A DNA stretch of 41,774 bases, taken from NCBI GenBank assembly GCA_023420935.1, contig JAEZUR010000197.1, positions 1 through 41,774 of the forward strand, read 5' to 3'. Source of the DNA: Bacillota bacterium. GTDB lineage: Bacteria > Bacillota > Clostridia > Lachnospirales > Lachnospiraceae. Positions 8,937-17,135 of this stretch are shown here, piece after piece; within the stretch, counting starts at the first letter, position 1; every line of letters begins with the position of its first letter. The notes below the pieces were generated by a model. The model worked only from the letters and a program-made list of their open reading frames with translations, did no database searches and was not told where the DNA came from. The translations under genes and the position numbers were made by a program.

Positions 8937-9242
8937 TTAAAAGTAGATGGTGCCATTTGAGGCGTGGGCTATGATGAATTCGATTCCGGCCATTCCCATG
9001 GCGAAGAAGGAAAGGGCGATAATGATAAACACAGCGCCTACATCATAGATAAATTTCTCTTCTTTATTCAGAAAGTAGGAGATGAGAACTTCTGTACCAA
9101 GAAAGATAAAAATGATCGGCCATAATTTCATAACGAAATGATAGGATACCATACTAGTGAATATATTAAGTAGAAAAAGGATACCAAATGTAATTAACGT
9201 TGTACCTAGGGTTATAGTACCGACTCTACGCGTTTTCGTCAT
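8937..9242 (-). CDS. Small membrane protein with LiaF-like transmembrane region
   Basis: 101 residues, nearly all hydrophobic, with about four membrane segments. The stretch beginning GTITLGTTLITFGILFLL, followed by KLWPIIFIFLGTEVL, resembles the N-terminal membrane domain seen in LiaF/DUF5668-type envelope-stress proteins. There is no soluble C-terminal domain. The ATG at 9242 is preferred to an upstream TTG because it lies nine bases from GAGAGG. It overlaps the preceding gene by 17 bases and is the last gene of the sigma-factor operon. Function unknown; by context it may be part of the envelope response controlled by the sigma/anti-sigma pair. Confidence 0.75.
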   Translation of the reverse strand: MTKTRRVGTITLGTTLITFGILFLLNIFTSMVSYHFVMKLWPIIFIFLGTEVLISYFLNKEEKFIYDVGAVFIIIALSFFAMGMAGIEFIIAHASNGTIYF

Positions 9243-9792
9243 TGTCAAATACCTCTCTTTCTGTAATCTGAAGAAATGCTTCTTTCTTTAATTCTGTATT
9301 CTTTCCAATAATTAGTTTCACACCAATAAAGATAATAATAAAACCAATGAATACTTCTGGTAGCATACCAACTAAATAGTCTAGAATTTGATATATTTCA
9401 ATTGGTAGAATTCTTGAAAAGATAGACATCATATTTGAAAGTAACATACTTGATCCAATTATAATTAATATAATGGCTGCTACTATGCGGAATTTACCAA
9501 ATTGGAAATCTTTAAAATCTTCTTGATCAAGATTAAATAGAAAATGATCTTCTAATGCATAGAATTCATCATCTGGTAATCCATTTTTATTCAAGGCGTC
9601 AAAAAAACTATAAAACCAAATGACAGGGAAAACCAGCATAAGTAGATTCGATCCTGTACTCATGCCTAAAAATGCAGCACCAAAGAATAGGGTCATGATG
9701 GATACACCATGTTTCATGAAACCTAGATACATATGTCCAGCACCAGGCATCATTGAGAATATAAACGTTAAAAATTTACTTTTTTTCTTCAT
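9226..9792 (-). CDS. Multi-pass membrane protein with TM2-like N-terminus, unknown function
   Basis: 188 residues. The N-terminal part contains a PGAGHMYLGF motif and a hydrophobic pair of helices, resembling TM2-type domains. A short cytoplasmic acidic loop with several Asp/Glu/Phe residues follows, then three or so further membrane segments (about residues 100-165) and a charged tail. The start codon overlaps the anti-sigma stop as TAATG, and GGAGG lies seven bases upstream inside the anti-sigma gene, so translation is coupled. I do not recognise a specific function. Its fixed place behind an ECF sigma/anti-sigma pair suggests a role in envelope homeostasis. Confidence 0.75.
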   Translation of the reverse strand: MKKKSKFLTFIFSMMPGAGHMYLGFMKHGVSIMTLFFGAAFLGMSTGSNLLMLVFPVIWFYSFFDALNKNGLPDDEFYALEDHFLFNLDQEDFKDFQFGKFRIVAAIILIIIGSSMLLSNMMSIFSRILPIEIYQILDYLVGMLPEVFIGFIIIFIGVKLIIGKNTELKKEAFLQITEREVFDNDENA

Positions 9793-10313
9793 TATTTAAC
9801 CTCCGATTTTGTATTGGAATCATCCTGTTTTTTTGATGATTCATTGTTATTATTTGTTACAATTGAATTCATAGTTTGATTAAGGCCATCCGTGAATGAG
9901 CTCATAGATTCACTTAAATCATCCCAAAAGTGAAAGTCAACAGACTTGTTTTGCTGTTTATAATTTACTTCCTGCAGATCGATTCGCATGCTTGAGACCA
10001 TAATCAGCAGTGCTCCGCACATAGCTGCACACACTTTTAAGCTGTAGAGTATCATCTGCCTTCTCTTGTTGTTTTTCCATGGAAGAGATGGACTTGGTAT
10101 AGTTCTTCTATTGGCTTTCGTCAGTATGGATTCTTTTAGACCAGGTGGAGCTTTCATGATTTTATCCTGATCAAAGCTTGCAGCAAATAATGATGCACAA
10201 TAAGTACATTTGGCGGTATGCTCTAAAACCTGCATGTAATCTTCTTGATTTAATTGGTTCTTATGAAAGGCATCCAGCATCTCTTTCGTTATATGCGTTT
10301 CTAATTTTGCCAT
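9792..10313 (-). CDS. Zinc-finger anti-sigma factor (zf-HC2 type), membrane-anchored
   Basis: Probably binds and holds the ECF sigma factor at the membrane until a signal arrives. It has 173 residues from the ATG at 10313, which follows GGGAGA at a good distance; a TTG three codons upstream is too close to that site. The N-terminal cytoplasmic part has the anti-sigma zinc motif His32-x3-Cys36-x2-Cys39 (HTAKCTYC). One membrane helix follows near residues 88-106, then an extracytoplasmic tail rich in Asn, Ser and Lys. The gene begins one base after the sigma stop codon, the usual sigma/anti-sigma arrangement. The sensed signal is unknown. Confidence 0.85.
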   Translation of the reverse strand: MAKLETHITKEMLDAFHKNQLNQEDYMQVLEHTAKCTYCASLFAASFDQDKIMKAPPGLKESILTKANRRTIPSPSLPWKNNKRRQMILYSLKVCAAMCGALLIMVSSMRIDLQEVNYKQQNKSVDFHFWDDLSESMSSFTDGLNQTMNSIVTNNNNESSKKQDDSNTKSEVK

Positions 10314-10314
10314 T

Positions 10315-10830
10315 CTATCCAATCTCCCTTCTCCATAGTTTTTTTAACATTGCTTTTGCACGATATATCTGGGTTTGTAATGTTTTTCCATTCTTTCCAG
10401 TGGCTTCTTGAATTTCATTCACGGTCATTTCTTGATAGAAATAAGCAAGTGCTACTTCCTTATAAGGTGGTTTTAACTGACAACAGACTCGGTATAGTTC
10501 TTCCTTTACATTATTCTCCAACATATTTTCTAATGGAGTTGGTTCTTTTCCTTGAATCTGTGTGAAATATACATCTTCGGTGGGAATCGATTTACGACCA
10601 GCACGCTTTAGATAATCAAGACTTTTGTTCGTCGCTATCTTACAGATCCAGGCTTGCTCATTCTGACCGTCAAAGGAGGAGAGGTTTTTATAGACGGATA
10701 AGAATGTTTCTTGCGTTAAGTCTTCTGAATCAAAATAATGATTGGTTATTTTATAACAAATGGAAAAAACCAAGTTTCCATACCGGTCAATCAAATGACC
10801 TAACTGTTCATTAGCATCTATGCTCTCCAC
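10315..10830 (-). CDS. ECF-type RNA polymerase sigma factor
   Basis: 171 residues with the two domains of extracytoplasmic-function sigma factors. Region 2 spans about residues 10-75, including LVFSICYKIT and DSEDLTQETFLSVYKNL, which bind the core enzyme and the -10 element. Region 4 lies at about residues 110-165, with LKPPYKEVALAYFYQ and a helix-turn-helix for the -35 element. The only standard start in frame is GTG at 10830, but the AGGAGG ribosome site overlaps it, which is an odd geometry. An in-frame ATA three codons later sits at the ideal distance. An in-frame stop lies just upstream, so no longer form exists. It heads a four-gene operon with its anti-sigma factor. Confidence 0.9.
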   Translation of the reverse strand: MESIDANEQLGHLIDRYGNLVFSICYKITNHYFDSEDLTQETFLSVYKNLSSFDGQNEQAWICKIATNKSLDYLKRAGRKSIPTEDVYFTQIQGKEPTPLENMLENNVKEELYRVCCQLKPPYKEVALAYFYQEMTVNEIQEATGKNGKTLQTQIYRAKAMLKKLWRREIG

Positions 10831-10905
10831 CTCCTTTTGTGTGTCTCATTATATATAACGAGCTATCATTTCATTTTACTTCAACTTTTTATAATTTTCA
10901 TAAAA

Positions 10906-10999
10906 AAAGCTTTTACAAAATAACATATTTTCGCTATCTACAAGTTAAGTATAACCTTAAATTCATAGATAAACAATTATGTTATAGTGTAAAAGCTTT
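10906..10999 (-). terminator. Large imperfect hairpin followed by T-run on minus strand (terminator of azoreductase gene)
   Basis: The arms at about 10906-10940 and 10966-10999 are inverted copies. AAAGCTTTTACA pairs with TGTAAAAGCTTT at the base, then ATAACATA with TATGTTAT and ATCTA with TAGAT further in. Read on the minus strand, the stem is followed by a run of seven T (plus-strand A at 10902-10908). It lies just past the end of the azoreductase gene and before the sigma-factor operon. The stem is longer than usual for a terminator, so a small mobile-repeat origin is possible. Confidence 0.6.
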
Positions 11000-11027
11000 C
11001 TAAAATTAAATATACTATATGGAACTA

Positions 11028-11633
11028 TTAAAATGAATGAGCAAAATTCTGAGCTTTCATTACAGCATCACCAACTACACCTTCTACATCGGTTCCCACT
11101 ACATCCAGTAACTCTGCTGTGATGGTTGTGAAATTGGTAATTCCTAGAAAACCAAAAATTGTTCGTAGATAACGGTCACCCATTTCGTAGGATGCCATTG
11201 GTTCTTCTGAATAACCACCGCCACGAGTGGTTATATTCACCGCTTTTTTATCTTTGCATAAACCAACAGGACCAGATCCAGTATATTCAAAGGTAATTCC
11301 TGCAATTGTAATGTAATCAATATAGGCTTTTAGAATAGCAGGAATACTTAGATTCCATAGGGGTTCAGCGATTACGTACTTATCTGCTTCTATAAATTGA
11401 TAAGCATATTTTAAGATAGGATGATCCTTCCCTTCCCCAGATATAGGTGCATGTAAGGTTGATAATTCTTCTGGTGGAAGAAACTTAATTCCTTCCTGGT
11501 ATAAATCCAGAGTAATCACTTCATCCTCAGGGTGAACTTTATAATATTCATTAATAAAACTATTGGCGATTCGGTATGTTCTTGAATCCTCATCTGTTTT
11601 TGCATTTGCTTTAATATATAAAACTTTACTCAT
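11028..11633 (-). CDS. azoR: FMN-dependent NADH-azoreductase / NADH:quinone reductase
   Basis: Flavodoxin-fold enzyme that uses NADH and FMN to reduce quinones and azo compounds, in the cytoplasm. It is 201 residues from the ATG at 11633, which has AGGAGG eight bases upstream. The frame is open for 32 further codons upstream, but that extension is basic and unlike the family. The protein opens SKVLYIKANAK, whose nucleotide-binding loop continues to DSRTYRIANSF. It carries the family segment EPLWNLSIPAILKAYIDYI (about residues 90-108) and the later TTRGGGYSEE loop. It stands alone and is transcribed away from the two-component system at 11834. It may help detoxify electrophiles or quinones. 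Confidence 0.88.
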   Translation of the reverse strand: MSKVLYIKANAKTDEDSRTYRIANSFINEYYKVHPEDEVITLDLYQEGIKFLPPEELSTLHAPISGEGKDHPILKYAYQFIEADKYVIAEPLWNLSIPAILKAYIDYITIAGITFEYTGSGPVGLCKDKKAVNITTRGGGYSEEPMASYEMGDRYLRTIFGFLGITNFTTITAELLDVVGTDVEGVVGDAVMKAQNFAHSF

Positions 11634-11833
11634 GGTTCTTTCCTCCTGGTTAATTTCTTCTCTATAGGGTTTGCGAGTTACGTATGATTTTATTCGGAAA
11701 AACAGAATATTCTTGACAATTCTCATCACTTAAGAAATGATATAGATAAGAAATATAGTGAATATTTCATCATTGAATAAGATTATGAAACTATTACATA
11801 AATGATAAAAGATAAAAAAGGGGAGGAATTCAT

Positions 11834-12505
11834 GTGCATTACAACTGTTTAATCGTGGACGATGAAATAGAACTAGCAAAAGCAACTTGTGAGTATTTTC
11901 AGATGTTTGATACTACATGTGCATACGTAGCTACAGCTATAGAGTGTGAAGAGTTTTTAGCAGTCAATCAAGTTGATTTATTATTATTAGATATTAATTT
12001 ACAGGAGGATAGCGGCTTTAATCTATGTAAACGAATCAGAGAAGAATCTAATATTCCAATCCTTTTTATAAGTGCAAGGCAAAGTGATGACGATATTTTA
12101 ATAGCACTTAATATTGGCGGAGATGACTATGTGAAGAAACCATATACATTAAGTATTCTTCTTGCAAAAGTAAAAGTGATGTTAAAGAGAATGTCTAGTA
12201 GAGAACAACAGTTGCAGGATAGTGGTTATATTCAAATAGATGAAAATACCATGAAGGTATATGTTGGTTCAAGAGAGGTTGTCTTAAAAGCAAAGGAATT
12301 TAAGTTGTTTTCTTATCTATACCGGCATAAAAATAAAATTGTAACCAAAGATGAGCTATTTGCATCGGTATGGGGAGATACCTTTTTTAGTGACGGAACA
12401 CTAAATGTCCATATTCGAAAGTTACGTGAAAAAATTGAGGAGGATCCCAACGAACCTAAATGGATTAAAACCATTTGGGGAACAGGATATATCTTAGAAT
12501 TATGA
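11834..12505 (+). CDS. OmpR/PhoB-family response regulator
   Basis: 223 residues. The receiver domain (1-118) has the acidic pair in VDDE (residues 8-11), Asp53 as phosphorylation site (LLLDIN) and the conserved Lys in DDYVKKPY. The winged-helix DNA-binding domain (about 130-223) ends in the family pattern SDGTLNVHIRKLREKIE...GTGYILEL. The start is GTG at 11834, seven bases after a GGGGAGG ribosome site. An ATG two bases earlier overlaps it in another frame and stops after six codons. The gene overlaps the kinase by four bases (ATGA). Together with the ABC transporter downstream it forms a regulator-kinase-transporter module typical of resistance to cell-envelope-active peptides. A TTGACA at 11713-11718 may be part of its promoter. 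Confidence 0.92.
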   Translation: MHYNCLIVDDEIELAKATCEYFQMFDTTCAYVATAIECEEFLAVNQVDLLLLDINLQEDSGFNLCKRIREESNIPILFISARQSDDDILIALNIGGDDYVKKPYTLSILLAKVKVMLKRMSSREQQLQDSGYIQIDENTMKVYVGSREVVLKAKEFKLFSYLYRHKNKIVTKDELFASVWGDTFFSDGTLNVHIRKLREKIEEDPNEPKWIKTIWGTGYILEL

Positions 12506-13737
12506 AAATGAGATACATAGTTATAGTTTTTACTATCTTTTTGGTATGTGCCTATTATCTGGTTGGGAGATATAATGTAGAAAACACTTATGCAGCGGTT
12601 AGTATACCAGAATTAAATGAAAAGTATAAAATAATCGAAAAGGCAATTAAAAATAATGCAGAGATTGAACCACTTGAGAGAAAGTATGATTGTCAAGTAT
12701 ACATGCTGGATGATGATCCGTATCAGGAGGCAGTTTATGCGGCAATTCAAAATGGATGCCCAATATTAGACTATTATGATAATGGAATAATTGTAGGCAA
12801 GATTATTTTTGGTGGACAAAGTGATAATTACGAAGAGTATTGCCAAAAGATAGAGCATAAGTTAAAGGTTTTTATGTTTATTTTTTCCTTAATAGGATAT
12901 GGTTTTCTATTTTTCCTCTATATTAGATTTATTATGCCGTTTGAAAAATTGGAGCGGTTTGCAATTAATATCTCAAAGGGGAATCTAGATATTCCGCTTC
13001 AGATGAAAAAAAGCAATTATTTCGGTGCCTTTACTGAAAGTTTTGATATCATGAGAGAAGAGCTAAGCAGAGCAAGAGATGGTGAATATCAAGCTAACTT
13101 AAGTAAAAAAGAATTGGTTGCCAGCTTATCACATGATATTAAAACTCCTGTTTCAACTATTAAAGCGCTATGTGAGATATTAATACTTAAAATGAAAGAA
13201 TCAGATTACTTGGAGAAAATTACAGTGATTGATCAAAAAGCAGGTATGATTGATGAATTAATTAGTAATATGTTTCATGCCACATTAGAAGATCTAGAAG
13301 TGTTAAAGATAGAGCCACAGGAAGAACTATCAACTATCATTAAGCCTATGTTTGATGAGATCAATCACTATGGATTGGTAAAACTGGAAAATGAGATACC
13401 AAATTGTTTGATCTATGCAGATCAGCTAAGGTTGAATCAGGTAATTGATAATATCATAACTAATTCATACAAATATGCTAATACACCAATTGATGTTCGG
13501 TTTGAACAAGAAATAGATGGGATTCGAATGTGGATACGTGATAGGGGAGAGGGAGTTTCGACGGAGGAATTACCTTTAATTACAGAAAAATTTTATCGTG
13601 GTCAGAATACCAAGGGTCAGTCAGGTTCTGGACTAGGACTTTATCTATCTAAACTCTTTATGAAGGGGATGTATGGAGAGATGGATTGTTACAATGACAA
13701 TGGCTTTGTTGTAGTCTTATTTTTAAAACGTGTATAG
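12502..13737 (+). CDS. Sensor histidine kinase of the OmpR-type pair
   Basis: 411 residues from the ATG at 12502, which overlaps the regulator's stop codon (ATGA). The open frame continues nine codons upstream to a TTG that is unlikely to be used. Layout: membrane helix about residues 4-22, an extracellular domain of about 100 residues, a second helix (about 122-144) and a HAMP linker. The HisKA domain follows with His211 in SLSHDIKTPVSTIK, then the ATP-binding domain with the N box NQVIDNIITNSYKYA, DRGEGV and GSGLGLYLSKLF. The extracellular loop is longer than in the intramembrane-sensing BceS kinases, so it may bind a ligand directly. It phosphorylates the adjacent regulator. Confidence 0.92.
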   Translation: MKMRYIVIVFTIFLVCAYYLVGRYNVENTYAAVSIPELNEKYKIIEKAIKNNAEIEPLERKYDCQVYMLDDDPYQEAVYAAIQNGCPILDYYDNGIIVGKIIFGGQSDNYEEYCQKIEHKLKVFMFIFSLIGYGFLFFLYIRFIMPFEKLERFAINISKGNLDIPLQMKKSNYFGAFTESFDIMREELSRARDGEYQANLSKKELVASLSHDIKTPVSTIKALCEILILKMKESDYLEKITVIDQKAGMIDELISNMFHATLEDLEVLKIEPQEELSTIIKPMFDEINHYGLVKLENEIPNCLIYADQLRLNQVIDNIITNSYKYANTPIDVRFEQEIDGIRMWIRDRGEGVSTEELPLITEKFYRGQNTKGQSGSGLGLYLSKLFMKGMYGEMDCYNDNGFVVVLFLKRV

Positions 13738-13740
13738 AAA

Positions 13741-13758
13741 TTAAGAATTAGTTAAGAA
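13741..13758 (+). promoter_or_regulatory. Tandem TTAAGAA repeats, candidate regulator binding site
   Basis: Two exact heptamers TTAAGAA (13741-13747 and 13752-13758) lie 11 bp apart start to start, one helical turn. Head-to-tail repeats of that spacing are what OmpR-family dimers usually bind. Their centre is about 62 bp upstream of the start point predicted from the TATAAT at 13800, a classic activator position. A single further TTAAGAA occurs at 11730-11736, upstream of the regulator gene. Confidence 0.45.
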
Positions 13759-13799
13759 ACAGACAAGAGACAGGAAAAGACTTATTAATATATTGGCGT

Positions 13800-13805
13800 T
13801 ATAAT
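13800..13805 (+). promoter_or_regulatory. Candidate -10 element of ABC transporter promoter
   Basis: TATAAT is present with no convincing -35 hexamer 16-18 bp upstream, as expected for an activator-dependent promoter. The start point would fall near 13812, inside the left arm of the hairpin at 13806-13843. It would drive the ABC ATPase and permease genes separately from the regulator/kinase pair. Confidence 0.4.
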
Positions 13806-13843
13806 AAAACCATAGTCAGATAAGAGACTGATTATGGTTTTTT
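13806..13843 (+). terminator. Terminator between kinase and ABC transporter genes
   Basis: AAAACCATAGTCAG (13806-13819) pairs with CTGATTATGGTTTT (13828-13841) with a single G-T wobble, and a T run follows on the plus strand. It would end regulator/kinase transcripts. Transcripts started from the TATAAT just before it would lack half of the left arm and should pass through. Confidence 0.75.
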
Positions 13844-13883
13844 GATTGAAATGCATGCAAAGCATGCGGATGGGAGTATGAAT

Positions 13884-14639
13884 ATGAAGACAATATTAGC
13901 AGTGAACGACTTATGTAAGACCTTTTCCAATGGAAACATTCAACAGCATGTACTTAAGAATCTAAATATATCTATCTATGAAGGGGATTTTACCATTATT
14001 ATGGGTAGCTCGGGATCAGGTAAATCTACATTGCTTTATGCTTTGTCTGGGATGGATCGACCTACGCTTGGAACCATTCAATATCAAGGGGAAGAGGTAT
14101 CTAGATATTCTAATGATAAATTAGCGATTTTTCGGCGTAACCATTGTGGTTTCGTATTTCAACAGAATTATTTAAATGACACCATGAGTGTTATGGATAA
14201 TATTTTAGTGAGTGGACTATTGGTTCATAAAGATAAAAAAGCAATCTATAAAAGAAGTCGTGAATTACTTTTGAAAGTTGGACTAAATGAAGAATGCTAT
14301 CATAAATTTCCATCACAACTTTCTGGTGGAGAAGCCCAACGTGTAGCAATTGTAAGAGGGGTGATTAACTCACCAGAGATTTTATTTGCTGATGAACCAA
14401 CTGGTGCGTTAAATTCAACAAATACTTTGCATGTATTAGATGTTATGACAGAGTTAAATCATAATGGTCAGAGTATTGTTATGGTAACCCATGACATAAA
14501 AACAGCAAGAAGAGCCAATCGCATTCTATATCTAAGAGATGGTGTGATTGAAGATGAACTAAATCTTGGAAGCTATATACCTGACGACAGAGAACGTCAT
14601 GATAAATTGGCTGTTTTCTTGCAGAAAATGGGGTGGTAA
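13884..14639 (+). CDS. ABC transporter ATP-binding protein (MacB/BceA-like, FtsX-linked)
   Basis: 251 residues from the ATG at 13884, seven bases after GGGAG. The frame is open upstream to a TTG at 13842 and an ATG at 13878, but neither has a spaced ribosome site. Walker A GSSGSGKST, Q-loop FVFQQNYL, signature LSGGEAQRVAI, Walker B LFADEPTGALN and the switch His in VMVTHD are all present. The sequence type is that of MacB/LolD/BceA ATPases, which power conformational change in FtsX-fold permeases. The permease gene begins four bases after its stop codon. In this setting the transporter most likely removes or relieves envelope-active peptides. Confidence 0.93.
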   Translation: MKTILAVNDLCKTFSNGNIQQHVLKNLNISIYEGDFTIIMGSSGSGKSTLLYALSGMDRPTLGTIQYQGEEVSRYSNDKLAIFRRNHCGFVFQQNYLNDTMSVMDNILVSGLLVHKDKKAIYKRSRELLLKVGLNEECYHKFPSQLSGGEAQRVAIVRGVINSPEILFADEPTGALNSTNTLHVLDVMTELNHNGQSIVMVTHDIKTARRANRILYLRDGVIEDELNLGSYIPDDRERHDKLAVFLQKMGW

Positions 14640-14642
14640 GAT

Positions 14643-17033
14643 ATGAAGCTGTTATTAATTGCAAAGAGTAATCTAAAGAAAAAGAAAAGCAATGTATTCA
14701 TTTTATTTATATTGGTTTCTATTGCAACTATGCTACTTTACACAGGAATTAGTGTAATTAGTAAGATGGATGGATTCTTAGATGAGAAAAATGAAGAGCA
14801 GAATGGTGCACATTTTACCATAGTAACAAACCCAGGGTATGAAGCTGAAGTAAATAAGGTTATAAAGAATGGAGCAGGATTTGATTATGTGGAATCTGAA
14901 GATAGTATGTGCTACATCAGTGCAGCCATACGCAATAATAGTAAGGAAAATCACACGGAATCAACTAGTCTAATCGTATTTGATATGGAACATGACCGTT
15001 CTATCTCAAATATGAAAATAATTGATCAGGGCACTACTAAAAAAGAGAATTCAATTATAATGCCAGCATACTATAAAGTTGCGAAGGGTTATAAAACAGG
15101 CGATCGAATTGAGATACAGTGTCAAAATAAAAAGTATTCCTATGAAATATATGGATTCTCTGAGGATGTCATGTTCTCCTCACCGAGTAACACTACAGTA
15201 CTTAAATATTTTGTGTCCAGTGAGCGGTTTCGAGATTTATATGAAAATGATACAAGAGGATTTCAACAAAGGTGCTATCATGTTAGATTGACAGATAGAG
15301 AAAATACGAAGGATTACGAGGATTATGTAATAAAAGAAATGTCCAATCAGATTACCGATACTAACTTTGATTACAGTATTATAGTCAATTATTCTGTGAT
15401 GCGAACGGGAACAGGATTTTTTATTCAGATTATCATGACCATAGTTTCGCTATTTGCAATCTTGATTATTACTATTGCGATGATTGTAATACGATTTAGT
15501 ATTGTAACAACAATAGAAAATAATATGGCCAATATAGGTATTTTAGAAGCTTTAGGCTATACAAGTAGACAGCTTAGCTTGGCAACATTACTAGAGTTTC
15601 TAATGGTATCGGTTTCTGGAATTATATCAGGATTATTACTTTCAGGAATATCCGCTAACTTATTAACCAGTATTATATCTTCCTCTATTGGGATGATATG
15701 GAAGATGAAAGTAGATGTGTTCTCAGCTTGGATGAGCATTTTTATTATTTTTGGTATGATTATGTTGGTTACTTTAATCACTGCGAGAAAGTATGGAAAA
15801 ATTACGCCTCTTGATGCGCTTAGAAACGGAATTAATACACATAATTTTAAGAAAAATCATATGCCGATTGCACAGTCAAAAATAGATATACATTCAACAC
15901 TTGGAATCAAAGAGATGTTATACAACAAAAAACAAAACGCAGCGATTCTAGTAATTGTAGCATTATTGTCTTTTGTCTGTGTGCTTGTCACAAGTTTATA
16001 CTACAACTTTGTCATAGATACCAATGCACTAGTTAAACTTGTTGGTCAAGAGAAACCTAATATTATTATTACGTATCAACCGGATATAGAAATGAAGGAT
16101 CATGTTAAAAGAGATCAAGTATTTACCGAAATAAAAAATATAGAGGAAGTAGGTCAGGCTTTCGCTTATACCAATGATTACAGTCTCACCGTATCAAAAG
16201 GAAAGAATGAGGTATCAGTGAATGCAAGTATTTGTAATGAAACAGAGAAACTTACGGTTGATTCGGTTATTGCAGGAAGGAGACCACGATATGAGAATGA
16301 AATCATGGTTACCAATATAATTCTTAATTCTCTACAAGCTAAACTGGGAGATGTAATCTATGTTCAAACCAATGGGGAAAAGAAAGAGTTTCTAATTGTA
16401 GGAGTTTCTCAACAAATTACAAGTCTTGGTCATGGCGTGTTAATTAAAGAGGATGGTATACATCGCTTTAATCCCGAATTTGAGATGAATTCTCTCTATG
16501 TTTACTTAAAAGACGGGATTAAGACAGAGCAAATGGTGGTAAAATTGAATGATATGTATGCGGATTCCCCCTTTAAGGTAGATAACTTCGATGAATATTA
16601 TAATGTGGTATTATCAAGTTTTTCTAGTTCTTTGAGCACAATATGTATCGTATTTGTTATGATTACAGTGGTAATAATCTCTTTAATTATCTTTATGCTC
16701 GTTAAAATGAAACTCTTAAAAGATGGTAAGCGTCTTGGAATTTACAAAGCTTTGGGATATACGACAGGACAGTTGATCTGGCAGATTACCATGAGTTTTG
16801 CGCCTGTTATTTCTGTCGGTGCATTGATCGGTGTTATTTTAGGTAAAATGTTTGCGAATCAGGCATTCGTAACAATGTTATCTGCATCAGGTATTGTGAA
16901 TAGTAACTTAACTATTTCCATATCACTTATGATTAGTATTTTTGTATTCATTACAGTGGTGAGTTTTCTTGTGACAATTCTTTGCTCCTTAAAGATAAGA
17001 AAAGTGGAACCTTATAAAATGATTATTGAATAA
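14643..17033 (+). CDS. FtsX-type ABC transporter permease
   Basis: 796 residues with two FtsX domains. A membrane helix near residues 18-38 is followed by an extracellular domain of about 220 residues, then three helices (about 255-285, 310-345 and 360-380). The second half repeats the plan: a helix near 430-450, about 200 extracellular residues, then three helices (about 660-790). Each half carries the family loop, IGILEALGYTSRQL in the first and LGIYKALGYTTGQL in the second, before a helix. The last residues RKVEPYKMIIE are typical of the family's C-terminus. It works with the preceding ATPase. The size and two large outer domains fit transporters for peptides or lipoproteins better than nutrient uptake. 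The substrate is unknown. Confidence 0.9.
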   Translation: MKLLLIAKSNLKKKKSNVFILFILVSIATMLLYTGISVISKMDGFLDEKNEEQNGAHFTIVTNPGYEAEVNKVIKNGAGFDYVESEDSMCYISAAIRNNSKENHTESTSLIVFDMEHDRSISNMKIIDQGTTKKENSIIMPAYYKVAKGYKTGDRIEIQCQNKKYSYEIYGFSEDVMFSSPSNTTVLKYFVSSERFRDLYENDTRGFQQRCYHVRLTDRENTKDYEDYVIKEMSNQITDTNFDYSIIVNYSVMRTGTGFFIQIIMTIVSLFAILIITIAMIVIRFSIVTTIENNMANIGILEALGYTSRQLSLATLLEFLMVSVSGIISGLLLSGISANLLTSIISSSIGMIWKMKVDVFSAWMSIFIIFGMIMLVTLITARKYGKITPLDALRNGINTHNFKKNHMPIAQSKIDIHSTLGIKEMLYNKKQNAAILVIVALLSFVCVLVTSLYYNFVIDTNALVKLVGQEKPNIIITYQPDIEMKDHVKRDQVFTEIKNIEEVGQAFAYTNDYSLTVSKGKNEVSVNASICNETEKLTVDSVIAGRRPRYENEIMVTNIILNSLQAKLGDVIYVQTNGEKKEFLIVGVSQQITSLGHGVLIKEDGIHRFNPEFEMNSLYVYLKDGIKTEQMVVKLNDMYADSPFKVDNFDEYYNVVLSSFSSSLSTICIVFVMITVVIISLIIFMLVKMKLLKDGKRLGIYKALGYTTGQLIWQITMSFAPVISVGALIGVILGKMFANQAFVTMLSASGIVNSNLTISISLMISIFVFITVVSFLVTILCSLKIRKVEPYKMIIE

Positions 17034-17135
17034 ACTTTTAGTAGAAGAAAAAGGCTCTTTATGAAACATAAGTTTTGTGGTAAGATGTCTTATGGAAACA
17101 TGTTTGGTTTGCGTTAAGATAGAATGGAGAAACTT

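Noticed and set aside
10854..10884. TTGAAGT and CGTTATA on the minus strand as an autoregulated ECF promoter of the sigma operon
   Set aside because: The spacing of GAAG to CGT (18 bases) is too long for the usual ECF layout, and the stretch is AT-rich, so chance matches are likely.
11730..11752. TTAAGAA and ATAAGAA upstream of the OmpR-type regulator as an autoregulation site
   Set aside because: Spacing is 16 rather than 11 bp and the second unit is imperfect; kept only as a remark.
13845..13870. GCATGC-AAA-GCATGC as an operator in front of the ABC ATPase gene
   Set aside because: GCATGC is self-complementary and the pair lies downstream of the promoter; no known regulator site fits, so it was not listed as a feature.
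17045..17123. Possible preQ1 riboswitch in front of queH
   Set aside because: Only a weak CATAAG/CTTATG pairing is seen; the conserved preQ1 aptamer sequence and its A-rich tail are missing.
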